In this document: in pieces, positions 8,892 through 18,250 of the stretch
Numbering within the stretch: the stretch's first letter is position 1
Layout of the letters: the number at the start of each line of letters is the position of its first letter
Source: Caldilineaceae bacterium
GTDB taxonomy: Bacteria; Chloroflexota; Anaerolineae; Caldilineales; Caldilineaceae
Direction: 5' to 3'
NCBI GenBank assembly: GCA_026705565.1
Contig: JAPPAJ010000281.1
Span: forward strand, 1-47,523
DNA: 47,523 nt
Program-made: the position numbers and the translations under genes
Notes under the pieces: model-generated
The model's database searches: none
What the model was told of the DNA's origin: nothing
What the model saw: the letters and a program-made list of their open reading frames with translations, nothing else

Positions 8892-9692
8892 TCAGTTGGG
8901 CACCCTGTACCGTGTGGACAGTTCCGGTTCTGCACCGGGATCCGTCCACACCCGGTGGACCTCCAGCACTCGTTGGCCCAATGTCCGGCAGTGGGTAGCC
9001 AGAGCCTCCCACGAAGGTAGATCGTCGGGGCGACGCAGGCGGAGCCTCTGCTCCCACTGGTTCAGTGCCTTCTTTAGGTCGCGGGGAGCCGGGTGCGACA
9101 GACGCAAGCCCATCTCATGCAGAAAGGACAGGGGTGTCCGTGTTCCGTCGTGCGACCAGGCCGCATGTGGACGCAACCTGTAGCGGTGTTCCAAGGGCAC
9201 CAAGGTTTGAAACAAATAGGGATCGCGCATCCTACTGGCGAGTATGTTGCAGTCGGCGTAGTCGCGGGCCATGTTGCGGAATATGAGCAGGTAACTCTTG
9301 ATTCGCAGCATCTCCGCCATCGTGGGCAGGCGTAGAGTCAAGCCTTGCAAGGAGTAGGTTTGGATGTCCAAGGTATCGCCCTGACTGACGCGGTCATCGT
9401 TCATCAAGGTCGTTTCAATGCCGTCCAAGCGCCCCATGATGGTGTGCCGCTCCCGAACAACTTCGGTGGACCAGCCTGCCAGTGCTTTGAGTCCGTCCAG
9501 TACCTCCTCCCAGTTCGTGTGAAGATCGGGAACCAGGTGATCCGCGTCGCGTGAGGTGCGGTAAGGGGTATAGATCCCAACTGCCGAACCCCCTACCAGA
9601 AACGCCCCCGGAACGGCATCCTGAAGTTTGGATGCCGCGGCCAACACCCTTTGCCAGTGGTCAATTTCAGATGGCGTCAACGGCGCGGGCAT
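8892..9692 (-). CDS. Nucleotidyltransferase, AbiEii-like
   Basis: A 266-residue protein with the nucleotidyltransferase signature GAFLVGGSAVGIYTPYRTSR followed by DADHLVPD, giving the GG...S and D-x-D pattern of the minimal polymerase-beta fold. A later segment (LRLPTMAEMLRIKSYLLIFRN) resembles the helix after the catalytic domain in AbiEii-type toxins, and RDYADCNIL resembles their later conserved region. Known AbiEii toxins transfer nucleotides to tRNA acceptor ends and are paired with an upstream antitoxin. Its start lies 26 bases inside the 3' end of the upstream gene, implying translational coupling and a two-gene unit. It could also be a housekeeping-like NTase of unknown substrate. Confidence 0.7.
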   Translation of the reverse strand: MPAPLTPSEIDHWQRVLAAASKLQDAVPGAFLVGGSAVGIYTPYRTSRDADHLVPDLHTNWEEVLDGLKALAGWSTEVVRERHTIMGRLDGIETTLMNDDRVSQGDTLDIQTYSLQGLTLRLPTMAEMLRIKSYLLIFRNMARDYADCNILASRMRDPYLFQTLVPLEHRYRLRPHAAWSHDGTRTPLSFLHEMGLRLSHPAPRDLKKALNQWEQRLRLRRPDDLPSWEALATHCRTLGQRVLEVHRVWTDPGAEPELSTRYRVPN

Positions 9693-10164
9693 GGTCCAGA
9701 AACGCTTGGTAGTCCTCTGCCGCCCACGGGTGATCCAGCATCAATGGTGCGAAACGAAGTACTTCGTTTCGCACCTCGGCATCATCCTCGATGGCCTGCC
9801 AGAGCCGAGCCTTGTTCTCGCGGTTGCCCTTCTCAATGTAGCGGGAAATCACGCGGGCATTCCGCATGCCGTCCCTTACGGACAGGATCTCGGCCATGTC
9901 GTGCCGGGCCATCTCGAACAGACCGGGCTCATCAATGGTGACGACCAGTTGCTCCAAGTTCTGCAAGGCATCCCGCGAAAAGCTGTGCCTGCGCGCGAAG
10001 GCGCGCAGGTTGGATTCGGTCCAGGCACAGCCACGGGCAGTACGTTCGCCGGCACCGTTCATGCGCCGAGCCACCTCTGCCACAGAGATGTCGGAATACC
10101 AGCCGTGAAACTTGAGCGAGCAGCATGTCTGGCGTACTTGCTCGCTCCCGGTGCGACCGTTCAT
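9667..10164 (-). CDS. Unknown protein paired with NTase (possible antitoxin)
   Basis: A 165-residue protein without a family I recognise. Visible features are SDISVAEVARRMN near residue 24, a mostly helical middle (FARRHSFSRDALQNLEQLVV) and the acidic segment EIL-VRDGMRNARVISRYIEKG. It overlaps the nucleotidyltransferase start by 26 bases and is transcribed first, the usual order of antitoxin then toxin in AbiE-like pairs. It does not look like the standard AbiEi winged-helix antitoxin. The start ATG at 10164 has GGGGAG directly in front; a later methionine at 10062 is an alternative. Confidence 0.55.
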   Translation of the reverse strand: MNGRTGSEQVRQTCCSLKFHGWYSDISVAEVARRMNGAGERTARGCAWTESNLRAFARRHSFSRDALQNLEQLVVTIDEPGLFEMARHDMAEILSVRDGMRNARVISRYIEKGNRENKARLWQAIEDDAEVRNEVLRFAPLMLDHPWAAEDYQAFLDHARAVDAI

Positions 10165-10336
10165 CTCCCCATCTGCATTTCTCGGCGTGAATCACCCTGT
10201 CAGCATACCTGAGACACTCTGATGGAGTCAGGCTGTGCGGGTCGGTGAAATAGCTTACACAGGCCGAAATACGATGCTGAGGGCTTGAGACCAATCCTGA
10301 TAGTCGTTCCAACCCCGAAACCACATATTGACCCTG

Positions 10337-10763
10337 TCACAGAAGTGGTTTCGGAGAAGCAATTCGTTCCAGCTCCGCCAGCTTGCAAGTCGCCCCGAAG
10401 TTGCCTGACAACAACCGGTGTCGGAGGGTTTGGTGCATGGGATCGTTAGGCAACGCGTCAAGTGTCCGTTGTATCTGGGCCGCGTCCCGTTTTGCCGAAA
10501 GCTGTTGGCTAACACAGCTACTTTGCGCCGCTTCCATGCCGCGCGATCGCTCCGATGGCTACTTGGTTTCCGGCCATCTCAAGTGGAACGTGAATACCCA
10601 GCAAGTCACGCGCCCGACAGCATCTCAGGTTCGGATTCCATATTGGACTCAGCATTGATGGGACCGACGGGTTTCGTTCGATGCTGTTCCAACACAGTCC
10701 GATTGACAGATGCAATCTGAAATGTCACCGGACCATCCTCGCCATGTTCAGGTCCACTCATCG
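10337..10763 (-). pseudogene. Degraded small ORF with two frameshifts
   Basis: Three protein-like stretches follow each other in different frames on the minus strand. The first, from ATG 10763, begins MSGPEHGEDGPVTFQIASV and ends EPEMLSGA. The second is RDLLGIHVPLEMAGNQVAIG. The third, from 10537, begins MEAAQSSCVSQQL and runs through LDALPNDPMHQTLRHRLLSG to a stop at 10337. Joined by two frame shifts they would give a protein of about 140 residues. I recognise no family. The reconstruction is an inference from amino-acid plausibility only. Confidence 0.3.
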
Positions 10764-11109
10764 TAGAATGCTGTCGTGGTCGGGTCCTTTGCCCTGGTGC
10801 GTGAGGTAGTCGTCTTCCTGTGTGCATCTTCCGGGTGTCGTGCAGGTTGTTCGCGACGCTTCAGTGGCCGTGAAGGTGTTCTGCGGCCAAACAGCATTCA
10901 TGGACGACCACAACCAAATCACTCCCGGTGGTCGCAGGCGACCTTGGCGACAACGGGCATCAGGGTTGACTGTTCGAACCGTTGTTGAGAGGTTGCCAAT
11001 AGCGCCTTCGCCATTGTCCGGGAACGTGTTGCCGCAAGCGCCTGACACATGGGCTCTTGCGGGTCCGGCACCTTCTTCTCCCACGCCTGATGTTAGGGGA
11101 GGCGGCAGG
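10764..11109. other. Upstream region of the AlbA_2 gene
   Basis: About 350 bases with no gene I can support. The plus-strand frame of the following gene is open back to 10822, but its translation here is arginine/proline-rich and unlike the family. The only clear signal is the ribosome binding site at 11096-11102. Confidence 0.4.
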
Positions 11110-12357
11110 ATGAATCAGAATACTCTCTCCGACCTCGTCGCACTTGGCGAGGGTTTCACGACCGAGTTCAAGCGCTCCGGTGCCAGTGGGCTTGGTCGTG
11201 AGATATGCGCCTTTGCCAACGCCACCGGTGGAATGATCCTGTTGGGTGTGGCCGATGACGGTGAGGTGTTGGGGATTGACAACCACAATCGTTTGAAATC
11301 CGAAGTCCAGTCCATTGCCCGTTCGGCCGAGCCACCCATCGCGGTAGAGATCGAGAGTACCGGGCAGGTGCTCTGTGTACGAGTACCGGTCCAGCAGGGC
11401 AAGCCCTACTCGTTCGGGGGCAAGTTCTTCATCCGCGAGGGCGCGAGCAGCCAGCAGATGTCGCGCGAGCAAATTCGGGAGTTCTTCTATCGGGAAGGCG
11501 TCATCCACTTCGATGAGACCACATGCCGGAAGTTCTCACTGGAGACGGACCTCGACGAGGCGAACTGGAATGTGTTTCGGCATCGGGCCAAGGTTCCGGA
11601 GACGATGGCTCCGGAGATGGCACTACGCAATCTGCACTTGATTGGCGAGGATGGACGGATGACGTATGCCGGTGCCTGGCTGCTGGCGCGGGACATCCGC
11701 AAGTTCAATGTGAGTGCCCATGTTTCCTGCGGCCTCTTCATGGGTACCGACAAGGTGCGCATCCTCGACCGGCGCGACTTCCATGGCGACGTGTACTCGA
11801 TGATTGATGAAACGATGGGGTGGATCCTCTCCAAGATCAATGTCGAATACATCATCCAGGAGTTGCGTCGGGAGGAACGGCCGGAACTACCGGAGCAGGC
11901 GCTTCGCGAGGCAGTCGTAAACGCTTTGGCTCATCGTGACTACCGCTCTACTGCCAATGTGCAGGTCTACCTGTTTGCGGACCGGCTGGAGATTGTCAGC
12001 CCTGGCGGGTTGCCCGCTGGCATCACGGAAGCAGAACTGGGTACTCGGAGCGTGCCGCGCAATCCACTGCTGTTCGGGATGCTGCATCGAATGGACGCGG
12101 TGGAGCACATCGGGTCCGGCATTCGCCGCATCCGTGATCTTTGTCGGGAACACGGTGTGTCGGAGCCAGTGTTTGAGGCAACCGAACATTGGGTGGTTGT
12201 CACCTTCAAGCGGCCGAACGCTGGTGCCACCCACCAAGTCGGCACCAAGTCGGCACCAAGTCGGCACCAAGTCGGCACCAAGTCGGGAACAGTTCGAATT
12301 GCTCCGTTATTGCCTGCACGAGAAGACAATCATCGAATTGATGCAGGTGGCTGGTAG
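11110..12357 (+). CDS. AlbA_2 / ATP-binding regulator, C-terminus out of frame
   Basis: The start ATG 11110 follows GGGGAGG at 11096-11102. Residues ~10-130 form an AlbA_2 (Schlafen-type) domain: LGEGFTTEFKRSG, FANATGGMILLGVADDG, GKFFIREGASSQQMSR. Residues ~260-365 are the GHKL-like ATP-binding domain: LREAVVNALAHRDYRS, LFADRLEIVSPGGLP, EHIGSGIRRIRDLC. At residue ~373 the frame enters the 11-bp repeat and afterwards reads an unrelated tail ending at 12357 (415 residues in all). The normal winged-helix C-terminus is intact but lies one frame away (12285-12520). Proteins of this class are thought to be DNA-binding regulators or conflict-system ATPases. The present product would lack its C-terminal DNA-binding module. 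Confidence 0.82.
   Translation: MNQNTLSDLVALGEGFTTEFKRSGASGLGREICAFANATGGMILLGVADDGEVLGIDNHNRLKSEVQSIARSAEPPIAVEIESTGQVLCVRVPVQQGKPYSFGGKFFIREGASSQQMSREQIREFFYREGVIHFDETTCRKFSLETDLDEANWNVFRHRAKVPETMAPEMALRNLHLIGEDGRMTYAGAWLLARDIRKFNVSAHVSCGLFMGTDKVRILDRRDFHGDVYSMIDETMGWILSKINVEYIIQELRREERPELPEQALREAVVNALAHRDYRSTANVQVYLFADRLEIVSPGGLPAGITEAELGTRSVPRNPLLFGMLHRMDAVEHIGSGIRRIRDLCREHGVSEPVFEATEHWVVVTFKRPNAGATHQVGTKSAPSRHQVGTKSGTVRIAPLLPAREDNHRIDAGGW
12230..12284 (+). repeat. 11-bp tandem repeat, candidate frame switch
   Basis: Four perfect copies of GGCACCAAGTC (12241-12284) preceded by one copy with two mismatches (12230-12240). Because 11 is not a multiple of three, all three frames encode the same cyclic peptide, HQVGTKSAPSR. 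With five units the upstream frame does not enter the winged helix. Adding one unit or removing two makes 11110-12520 a single frame; with one added unit it is 473 residues. Confidence 0.9.
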
Positions 12358-12520
12358 GCGAGACCGCACCAAATTCCGGAACCAGGTTCTCAAGCCCTTG
12401 ATGGAAGCCGGGTGGCTGGAAATGACTATTCCGGACAAACCTCGCAGCAGCAAGCAGAAATACCGGGTTACAGCGAAGGGACAGGAACTGCTGATCGAGG
12501 AAACAGGAAGGGAAGAATGA
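12285..12520 (+). pseudogene. Displaced winged-helix C-terminus
   Basis: Read in the frame ending at 12520, this encodes EQFELLRYCLHEKTIIELM, RDRTKFRNQVLKPLMEAGWL and EMTIPDKPRSSKQKYRVTAK. That is the same winged helix as in the gene at 1189 (EMTIPDKPRSSKQRYRLTSS). It contains no stop codon or other damage, which suggests that the shift is recent or reversible. Confidence 0.8.
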
Positions 12521-13007
12521 ACTTTTTTCGCTACCCCGCCGACTACCTCCAACGGCGGCTGGATTGGCAATCGGTCTGTGCCGCGGCCATTGAGGTATGA
12601 CTATCAACACGGTTGCCGAATAGTTGCGTCCTTCCGGTCGGGACTGCTGGTGCGCTGTTGTACGAACACCGCCCGCGACTCCTACGGGACCATGCCTCCC
12701 GGTACTACACCGATCGGTTTGGGAATCAGTTCGGCATTGGTAGCTCCCCGCCCTCAGCCATCACGCGCTAGTTGACGCATCCTGTGTTCCAAGACTCCAA
12801 GCTAACAATCCCTTCTCGCACCGTGTGTTGGCAACATTGTTCTCGGCCAGCAAGACAAACTGCACCCCTGCACTTTCAGGTCATGCACGAAGCCCCGCGG
12901 GTTCTTGAGGTTGCGTTACAGGGGATACCAGATCACCGGAACGGTGTCCTTGCGCATCGGAGACGGATTCGGTACAAATGATTGTTTGCACCTCGTTCAA
13001 TGTATCT
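12521..13007. other. Intergenic, nothing recognised
   Basis: About 490 bases between the winged-helix segment and the methyltransferase terminator region. The first ~70 bases resemble the region just after the gene at 1189 (shared CCGACTAC, CAACGG/AAACGGC and GGCAA blocks). Nothing else is identifiable. Confidence 0.4.
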
Positions 13008-13030
13008 TGGAAGTGGTAGATCCACTTCCA
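13008..13030 (-). terminator. Hairpin after methyltransferase gene
   Basis: TGGAAGTGG and its exact complement CCACTTCCA are separated by five bases, 32 bases past the methyltransferase stop codon. There is no T-run on the minus strand, so if it terminates it does so weakly or with Rho. Confidence 0.45.
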
Positions 13031-13061
13031 CATACTCATTTATCCCAGTGTGACGCCATGG

Positions 13062-13859
13062 TTACGACTCGTTGATTGCCTTGAAGATGCCCGATTCCGT
13101 GGTTATTCGGAACGCTCCCTGAAGTTGGATTTCCCTGTCAAAGTAGGCATGCAGCTCAACAGCTTCCTCATCGGACAGATCCGTATAGGACATCACATAT
13201 TCAACCAGCGGTGCTGCTTCGGTCACGACCAAGACACCTTTCCTGCGTTCAACCTCGACTTCGGCAAACCACTGTGCCAACTCTCCGGTACCATTGTCCA
13301 GGTTGAACTGGGCGACCGTTTGATCGCTGCGATCCGATGTTCCAATTCCCAGCTTTCTTGGCACTTTCCTGAGTTCGGCCATGTGGCACAGCCCAACTGT
13401 AGTTGCGTATAGGCGTCCTTCTGGCTGTAGTACCCGACGAATCTCCGAGAGTGTCCGGGCCAAGTCCGGGACGTGATACAGCATGTGGTTGGCGATGACA
13501 GCATCGAAGCTGTGCTTCCGATAGGGAAGCAACTGGGCATCAACCACCTCAAAGGTGAACTTCAAATCGGTGTGGAGCAGGCCCTGCTCCGCCTCGTGCA
13601 CCATCCCCTGGGAAGCGTCGGACAGGGTGATGCGCCAGCCATGAGGTATCCGTCCCAGGTTCTGGCGCCACAACAATCCCGTGCCGCACCCGAGTTCAAG
13701 CACATTCCCGTTCTCTGGGATGTCGAAATGATCGAAGACCCAATGAAACCAGGGATATTCTTCCGTGCTGAAGCGAGTGTGCAGACCGGCCCTGGCACTT
13801 AGGTTGGACGAGTCCCGGTATTGCCGTTGGAGGTATTCCTGGTCTGATAGTGTGTCCAT
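13062..13859 (-). CDS. Class I SAM-dependent methyltransferase
   Basis: A 265-residue protein with motif I NVLELGCGTGLLW (SAM binding), the following acidic strand end ITLSDASQGMV, the motif near FEVVDAQLLPYRKHSFD, and post-motif IANHMLYHVPDLARTLSEI. This is the layout of the Methyltransf_11/25 families, which methylate small molecules such as quinones or natural products. The frame is open nine codons further up; ATG 13859 is preferred because conserved sequence starts there. It follows dppF by 93 bases on the same strand and could be the last gene of that operon, but nothing links its substrate to the transporter. Confidence 0.9.
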   Translation of the reverse strand: MDTLSDQEYLQRQYRDSSNLSARAGLHTRFSTEEYPWFHWVFDHFDIPENGNVLELGCGTGLLWRQNLGRIPHGWRITLSDASQGMVHEAEQGLLHTDLKFTFEVVDAQLLPYRKHSFDAVIANHMLYHVPDLARTLSEIRRVLQPEGRLYATTVGLCHMAELRKVPRKLGIGTSDRSDQTVAQFNLDNGTGELAQWFAEVEVERRKGVLVVTEAAPLVEYVMSYTDLSDEEAVELHAYFDREIQLQGAFRITTESGIFKAINES

Positions 13860-13952
13860 GAAACGGCAGTTTGACCCCGCGTGCAAGTTGCAGTCGGCGA
13901 ATGGAAACTTTGTTGTCCACGGACGAACTGCAACTACCCGTGGCCTGAATTT

Positions 13953-14964
<1,012 letters not shown>

Positions 14965-14972
<8 letters not shown>

Positions 14973-16023
14973 CGAACGCCTCCTCGGCCGACATGCCCAC
15001 GTCGGGGTCGTACAGAACACAGGCCACCGTGTGGCCTTCCGCAACCTCAAGCGTGCGGGGCTTGTCCACGTCGCAGATGCCGGGCTGCATCATTTCGCAG
15101 CGCGGATGGAAGTGGCAGCCCTTGGGCAGGTTGAAGGGATCCGGCACGGTTCCCACAATCTGCTTGAGACGGTCCTGCTGCGCTTCGCCGATGTGCGGGA
15201 TGGATTCCAGCAACGCGCGGGTATAGGGATGCCGCGGGTTGTCGAACAGGGACCAGACCGAGGCGTGTTCCACGACCTCGCCCAGATACATCACGACCAC
15301 ATCGTCCGCCATCTCGGCAATCACGCCCATGTCGTGGGTGATGAAGATGATGCTGGTGCCGGTGTCGCGCTGCAGGGTTCGCAGCAGGTCCAGGATCTGG
15401 GCCTGGATGGTCACGTCCAGGGCCGTGGTCGGTTCGTCGGCAATCAGGACCCGCGGGGCACAGGCCAGGGCCATGGCAATCATGGCCCGTTGCCGCATGC
15501 CGCCGGACAGTTCGAACGGGTAGGCATGGAGGCGCTTCTCCGGGTCGGGGATGCCAACCTGTCCCAGCAGCGAAACCACCCGTTCCTCGGCTTCCTTCGC
15601 AGTCATTTCCTCGTGATGAAGGATGGCCTCCCTAATCTGCCACCCGATCGTGTGCACTGGGGAGAAGGCCGTCATGGGCTCCTGGAAGATGATGGCAATC
15701 TCGCCGCCCCGCACATCCCGCAGGGCCTGGCTGCCGGGTTCCATCGCGGTCAGGTTGACCACCTCGCGATCCCGGTGCAGCAGGATTTCCCCGTCCTTGA
15801 TCGAGCCCGTGGGCCCCACGATCTGCAGGATTGACTGGACCATCACGCTCTTGCCGCATCCGCTCTCGCCCACGACGCCCAAGGTCTTGCCCCGCTCCAG
15901 CGAGAGCGTGACTCCGTCCACCGCCTTGACGACGCCCTCGTCGGACTCGAAGTGGGTGACCAGGTTGCGGATCTCCAGGACCGGCTCCGTCACGGCTGTG
16001 TTGGCGGAGCTGTCAGGTGGCAT
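14965..16023 (-). CDS. dppD: Oligopeptide/oligosaccharide ABC ATPase, DppD-type
   Basis: A 352-residue ATPase: Walker [12 protein letters not shown]-loop [15 protein letters not shown], signature [16 protein letters not shown], Walker [13 protein letters not shown], switch ITHDMG, and C-terminal [15 protein letters not shown]. It is the usual partner of DppF. Its start overlaps the dppC stop by 11 bases and its end overlaps dppF by 8, so dppBCDF are tightly coupled. It acts on the cytoplasmic face of the membrane. Confidence 0.95.
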
Positions 16024-17158
16024 AGGGATCCATGGCGTCGCGCAGGCCGTCCCCCAGGAAGTTGAACATCAGCACGGTGACGATCACGAACAGGCAGGGA
16101 ATGAGCTTCCAGGGATGGAGTGCCAACGTGACCACGTTCTGGGCATTCTGTAGCAGGACGCCCCAGCTGACGGCCGGCGGCTGCATGCCCAGTCCCAGGA
16201 AGCTGAGTGCCGTCTCTCCGATGATCATGTTGGGCACCATCAGGGTCAGCGTCACGATCAGATGACTCATGAAGGACGGCAGTAGATGGATGGACATAAT
16301 GCGCATCTCGCTGGAGCCCACGAGACGAGAAGAGGTCACGAAATCCTCCCCCCTGAGGGAGAGGAACTTGCCCCGCACCTGGCGGGCCAGCGGCGGCCAG
16401 GAGATCAGGGACAGGATGATCGTAATGGCGAAGTAGGTCTTCACCACCGACCATTCCCGCGGCAGGGCCACGGACAGGGCCATCCACAGCGGAATGGTCG
16501 GCAACGAAACGATGAAGTCGATCACCCGCATCGAAATCTGATCGGCAACGCTGCCGAAATAGCCGGCGATGCCGCCAATGAGGAGACCCAGCACAAAGCT
16601 GATCACCACGCCCACCAGACCCACCGTAAGGGAAATCCGGGCCCCGTACATGGTTCGCGTGAACAGATCGCGTCCGAGGCGGTCCGTACCAAAGAGGAAG
16701 ACCGGGGCCCCGTCGGTGCCGAACAGGTGCCGGTCCGTGGGGAACAGGCCCCACATCTTGTATTCGAACTCGGGGTTGCGGTGCAGCAACCGGATAGGGT
16801 GAGGCTCACCTCCCTCCACGGGCGAGTACACGGTTAGGAAAGTCTCCATGTCCAGGGTCGGTTCAATGTCCAGGACATGGGGTCGGGTGAAGGCGCCGTC
16901 CTCGGTGCGGATGCGAATGCGGCTGGGCGGCGCGTCCAGGTAGCCGTCAAAGCGATGCAGCGTGGAATACGGGCTCACGAACTCGCAGAAGAGGGCGAGC
17001 AGGTACAACACGCCCAGGACTGCCAGGCCAATCATGGCGGCCCGGTGCTTGCGGAAGGCCCACCAGATCAGTTGCCACTGCGTGGCGCGGAAGAACTCCT
17101 CGCCGGAGCCCTCCACGGTCTCGTGGGTTACGGGTACGTCAAGCTCCGCGAGAGTCAT
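16013..17158 (-). CDS. dppC: ABC permease, DppC-type
   Basis: A 381-residue inner-membrane permease. The N-terminal segment MIGLAVLGVLYLLALFCEF is the first membrane span. A long extracytoplasmic loop (~residues 70-165) follows, then the core with FGTDRLGRDLFTRTMYGAR and the EAA-type loop RGEDFVTSSRLVGSSEMRIM that contacts the ATPases. DppC proteins are usually about 300 residues; the extra length lies in the extracytoplasmic loop. The start overlaps the dppB stop as ATGA. Confidence 0.94.
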   Translation of the reverse strand: MTLAELDVPVTHETVEGSGEEFFRATQWQLIWWAFRKHRAAMIGLAVLGVLYLLALFCEFVSPYSTLHRFDGYLDAPPSRIRIRTEDGAFTRPHVLDIEPTLDMETFLTVYSPVEGGEPHPIRLLHRNPEFEYKMWGLFPTDRHLFGTDGAPVFLFGTDRLGRDLFTRTMYGARISLTVGLVGVVISFVLGLLIGGIAGYFGSVADQISMRVIDFIVSLPTIPLWMALSVALPREWSVVKTYFAITIILSLISWPPLARQVRGKFLSLRGEDFVTSSRLVGSSEMRIMSIHLLPSFMSHLIVTLTLMVPNMIIGETALSFLGLGMQPPAVSWGVLLQNAQNVVTLALHPWKLIPCLFVIVTVLMFNFLGDGLRDAMDPYAT

Positions 17159-18153
17159 TCTTCAACATTTCCGAAACGAATGCGGGGATCGATCCAGATT
17201 AGCAACAGGTCGGCAATCAGGTTGCCGAAGATTACAAGCAGGGACAGGATCAGTGTGATGCTGCCGGCCAGATACATGTCCTGGGACAACAAGGCATCGA
17301 ACAACACCGGCCCGGTCGTTTGCAGATTCAAGACGATGGAGACCAGCACTTCGCCTGCCACGATGCCGGGTAGAATCCAGCCGATGGTGCTGATCACCGG
17401 GTTGATGGCAATCTTGACCGGATAGTAGAACAGTACCCTCATTTCAGGAATGCCCTTGGCCCGGGCCGTTACCACGTACTGCTTGCGCAACTCGTCCAAC
17501 AGGTTGCCTCGCATGACCCTCATCAGTCCGGCCGTGCCGCTCAGGCCGATGAGCACAACGGGGAACCAGATGCGAGACATCAGGTCAAGAACCCGGGCGA
17601 TGCTCCACGGGGCGTCGATGTACTCCGGCGAGAACAGGCCGCCCACACTCCAGTTGAACAGTGTGAACATACCCCACATCAGGATCAGAGCCAGCATGAA
17701 CGGGGGAATTGAGACCCCGACAAAGCCCATGAAGGTGAAGAAGTAGTCGAAGAGGGAGTACTGGTTGGTGGCGGAGAAGATCCCGATCGGAATCGCCATC
17801 ACGAAGACGAAGATGGTGGAGGTAAGGGAGACGGCGACGGTCAGCGGCACCCGTTCCGCCAGGATGTCCGCGACCGGCTTGTTCCAGCTGAAGGAGCGGC
17901 CCCAGTCGCCTTCCGTAACGATGTTGCGTATCCAGTAGAAGTACTGGTAGGTAATTGGGCGGTCCAGGCCGTACTGACGGCGCAGGGTGGTGGCCAATTC
18001 ATCGGAGACCTCGATGCCGGAGGATTCGAGGTTGGCGATGTAGGTGCTCATAAAGTCGCCAGGCGGCAACTGAATGATCCAAAAGACCACGGCCGAGATT
18101 ACGAACAGCATCGGGAACAGAAAAAGAACCCGGCGCGCAATGTAGGCAGTCAA
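17155..18153 (-). CDS. dppB: ABC permease, DppB-type
   Basis: A 332-residue permease beginning YIARRVLFLFPMLFVISAVV (first span) with the family motif YGLDRPITYQYFYWI near residue 75, ATNQYSLFDYFFTF and the EAA-type loop KQYVVTARAKGIPEM. The start is a TTG at 18153; AGGGGA lies about 10 bases upstream. A 34-bp palindrome precedes it in the gap after the binding-protein gene, which may lower its expression relative to the binding protein. A truncated copy of this 5' end is found at 20687-20775. Confidence 0.93.
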   Translation of the reverse strand: MTAYIARRVLFLFPMLFVISAVVFWIIQLPPGDFMSTYIANLESSGIEVSDELATTLRRQYGLDRPITYQYFYWIRNIVTEGDWGRSFSWNKPVADILAERVPLTVAVSLTSTIFVFVMAIPIGIFSATNQYSLFDYFFTFMGFVGVSIPPFMLALILMWGMFTLFNWSVGGLFSPEYIDAPWSIARVLDLMSRIWFPVVLIGLSGTAGLMRVMRGNLLDELRKQYVVTARAKGIPEMRVLFYYPVKIAINPVISTIGWILPGIVAGEVLVSIVLNLQTTGPVLFDALLSQDMYLAGSITLILSLLVIFGNLIADLLLIWIDPRIRFGNVEE

Positions 18154-18178
18154 GACGGATGGTCCCCTGAGAAGATGG

Positions 18179-18212
18179 CGCAGACCGGGGGCTCGCGAGC
18201 CCCCGGTCTGCG
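18179..18212 (-). promoter_or_regulatory. 34-bp perfect palindrome between SBP and dppB
   Basis: Two perfectly complementary 17-base arms (core GGGGGCTCGCGAGCCCCC) lie between the binding-protein stop and dppB. There is no T-run, so it is more likely an mRNA-stabilising or attenuating hairpin than a strong terminator. An identical copy is at 20801-20834. Confidence 0.8.
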
Positions 18213-18250
18213 GTCAACAGATGTCTGCTACGGGCAGCGAACGAGACGGA

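Noticed and set aside
10822-11109. An N-terminal extension of the AlbA_2 protein from a GTG at 10822.
   Set aside because: The extension has no family similarity and the ribosome binding site and domain start both point to ATG 11110.
12230-12284. Short tandem repeats considered as a CRISPR array.
   Set aside because: The units are 11 bp, directly adjacent and without spacers, and lie inside a coding region.
18179-18212. The 34-bp palindrome considered as a Rho-independent terminator.
   Set aside because: No T-run follows on the transcribed strand and the next gene is an operon partner.
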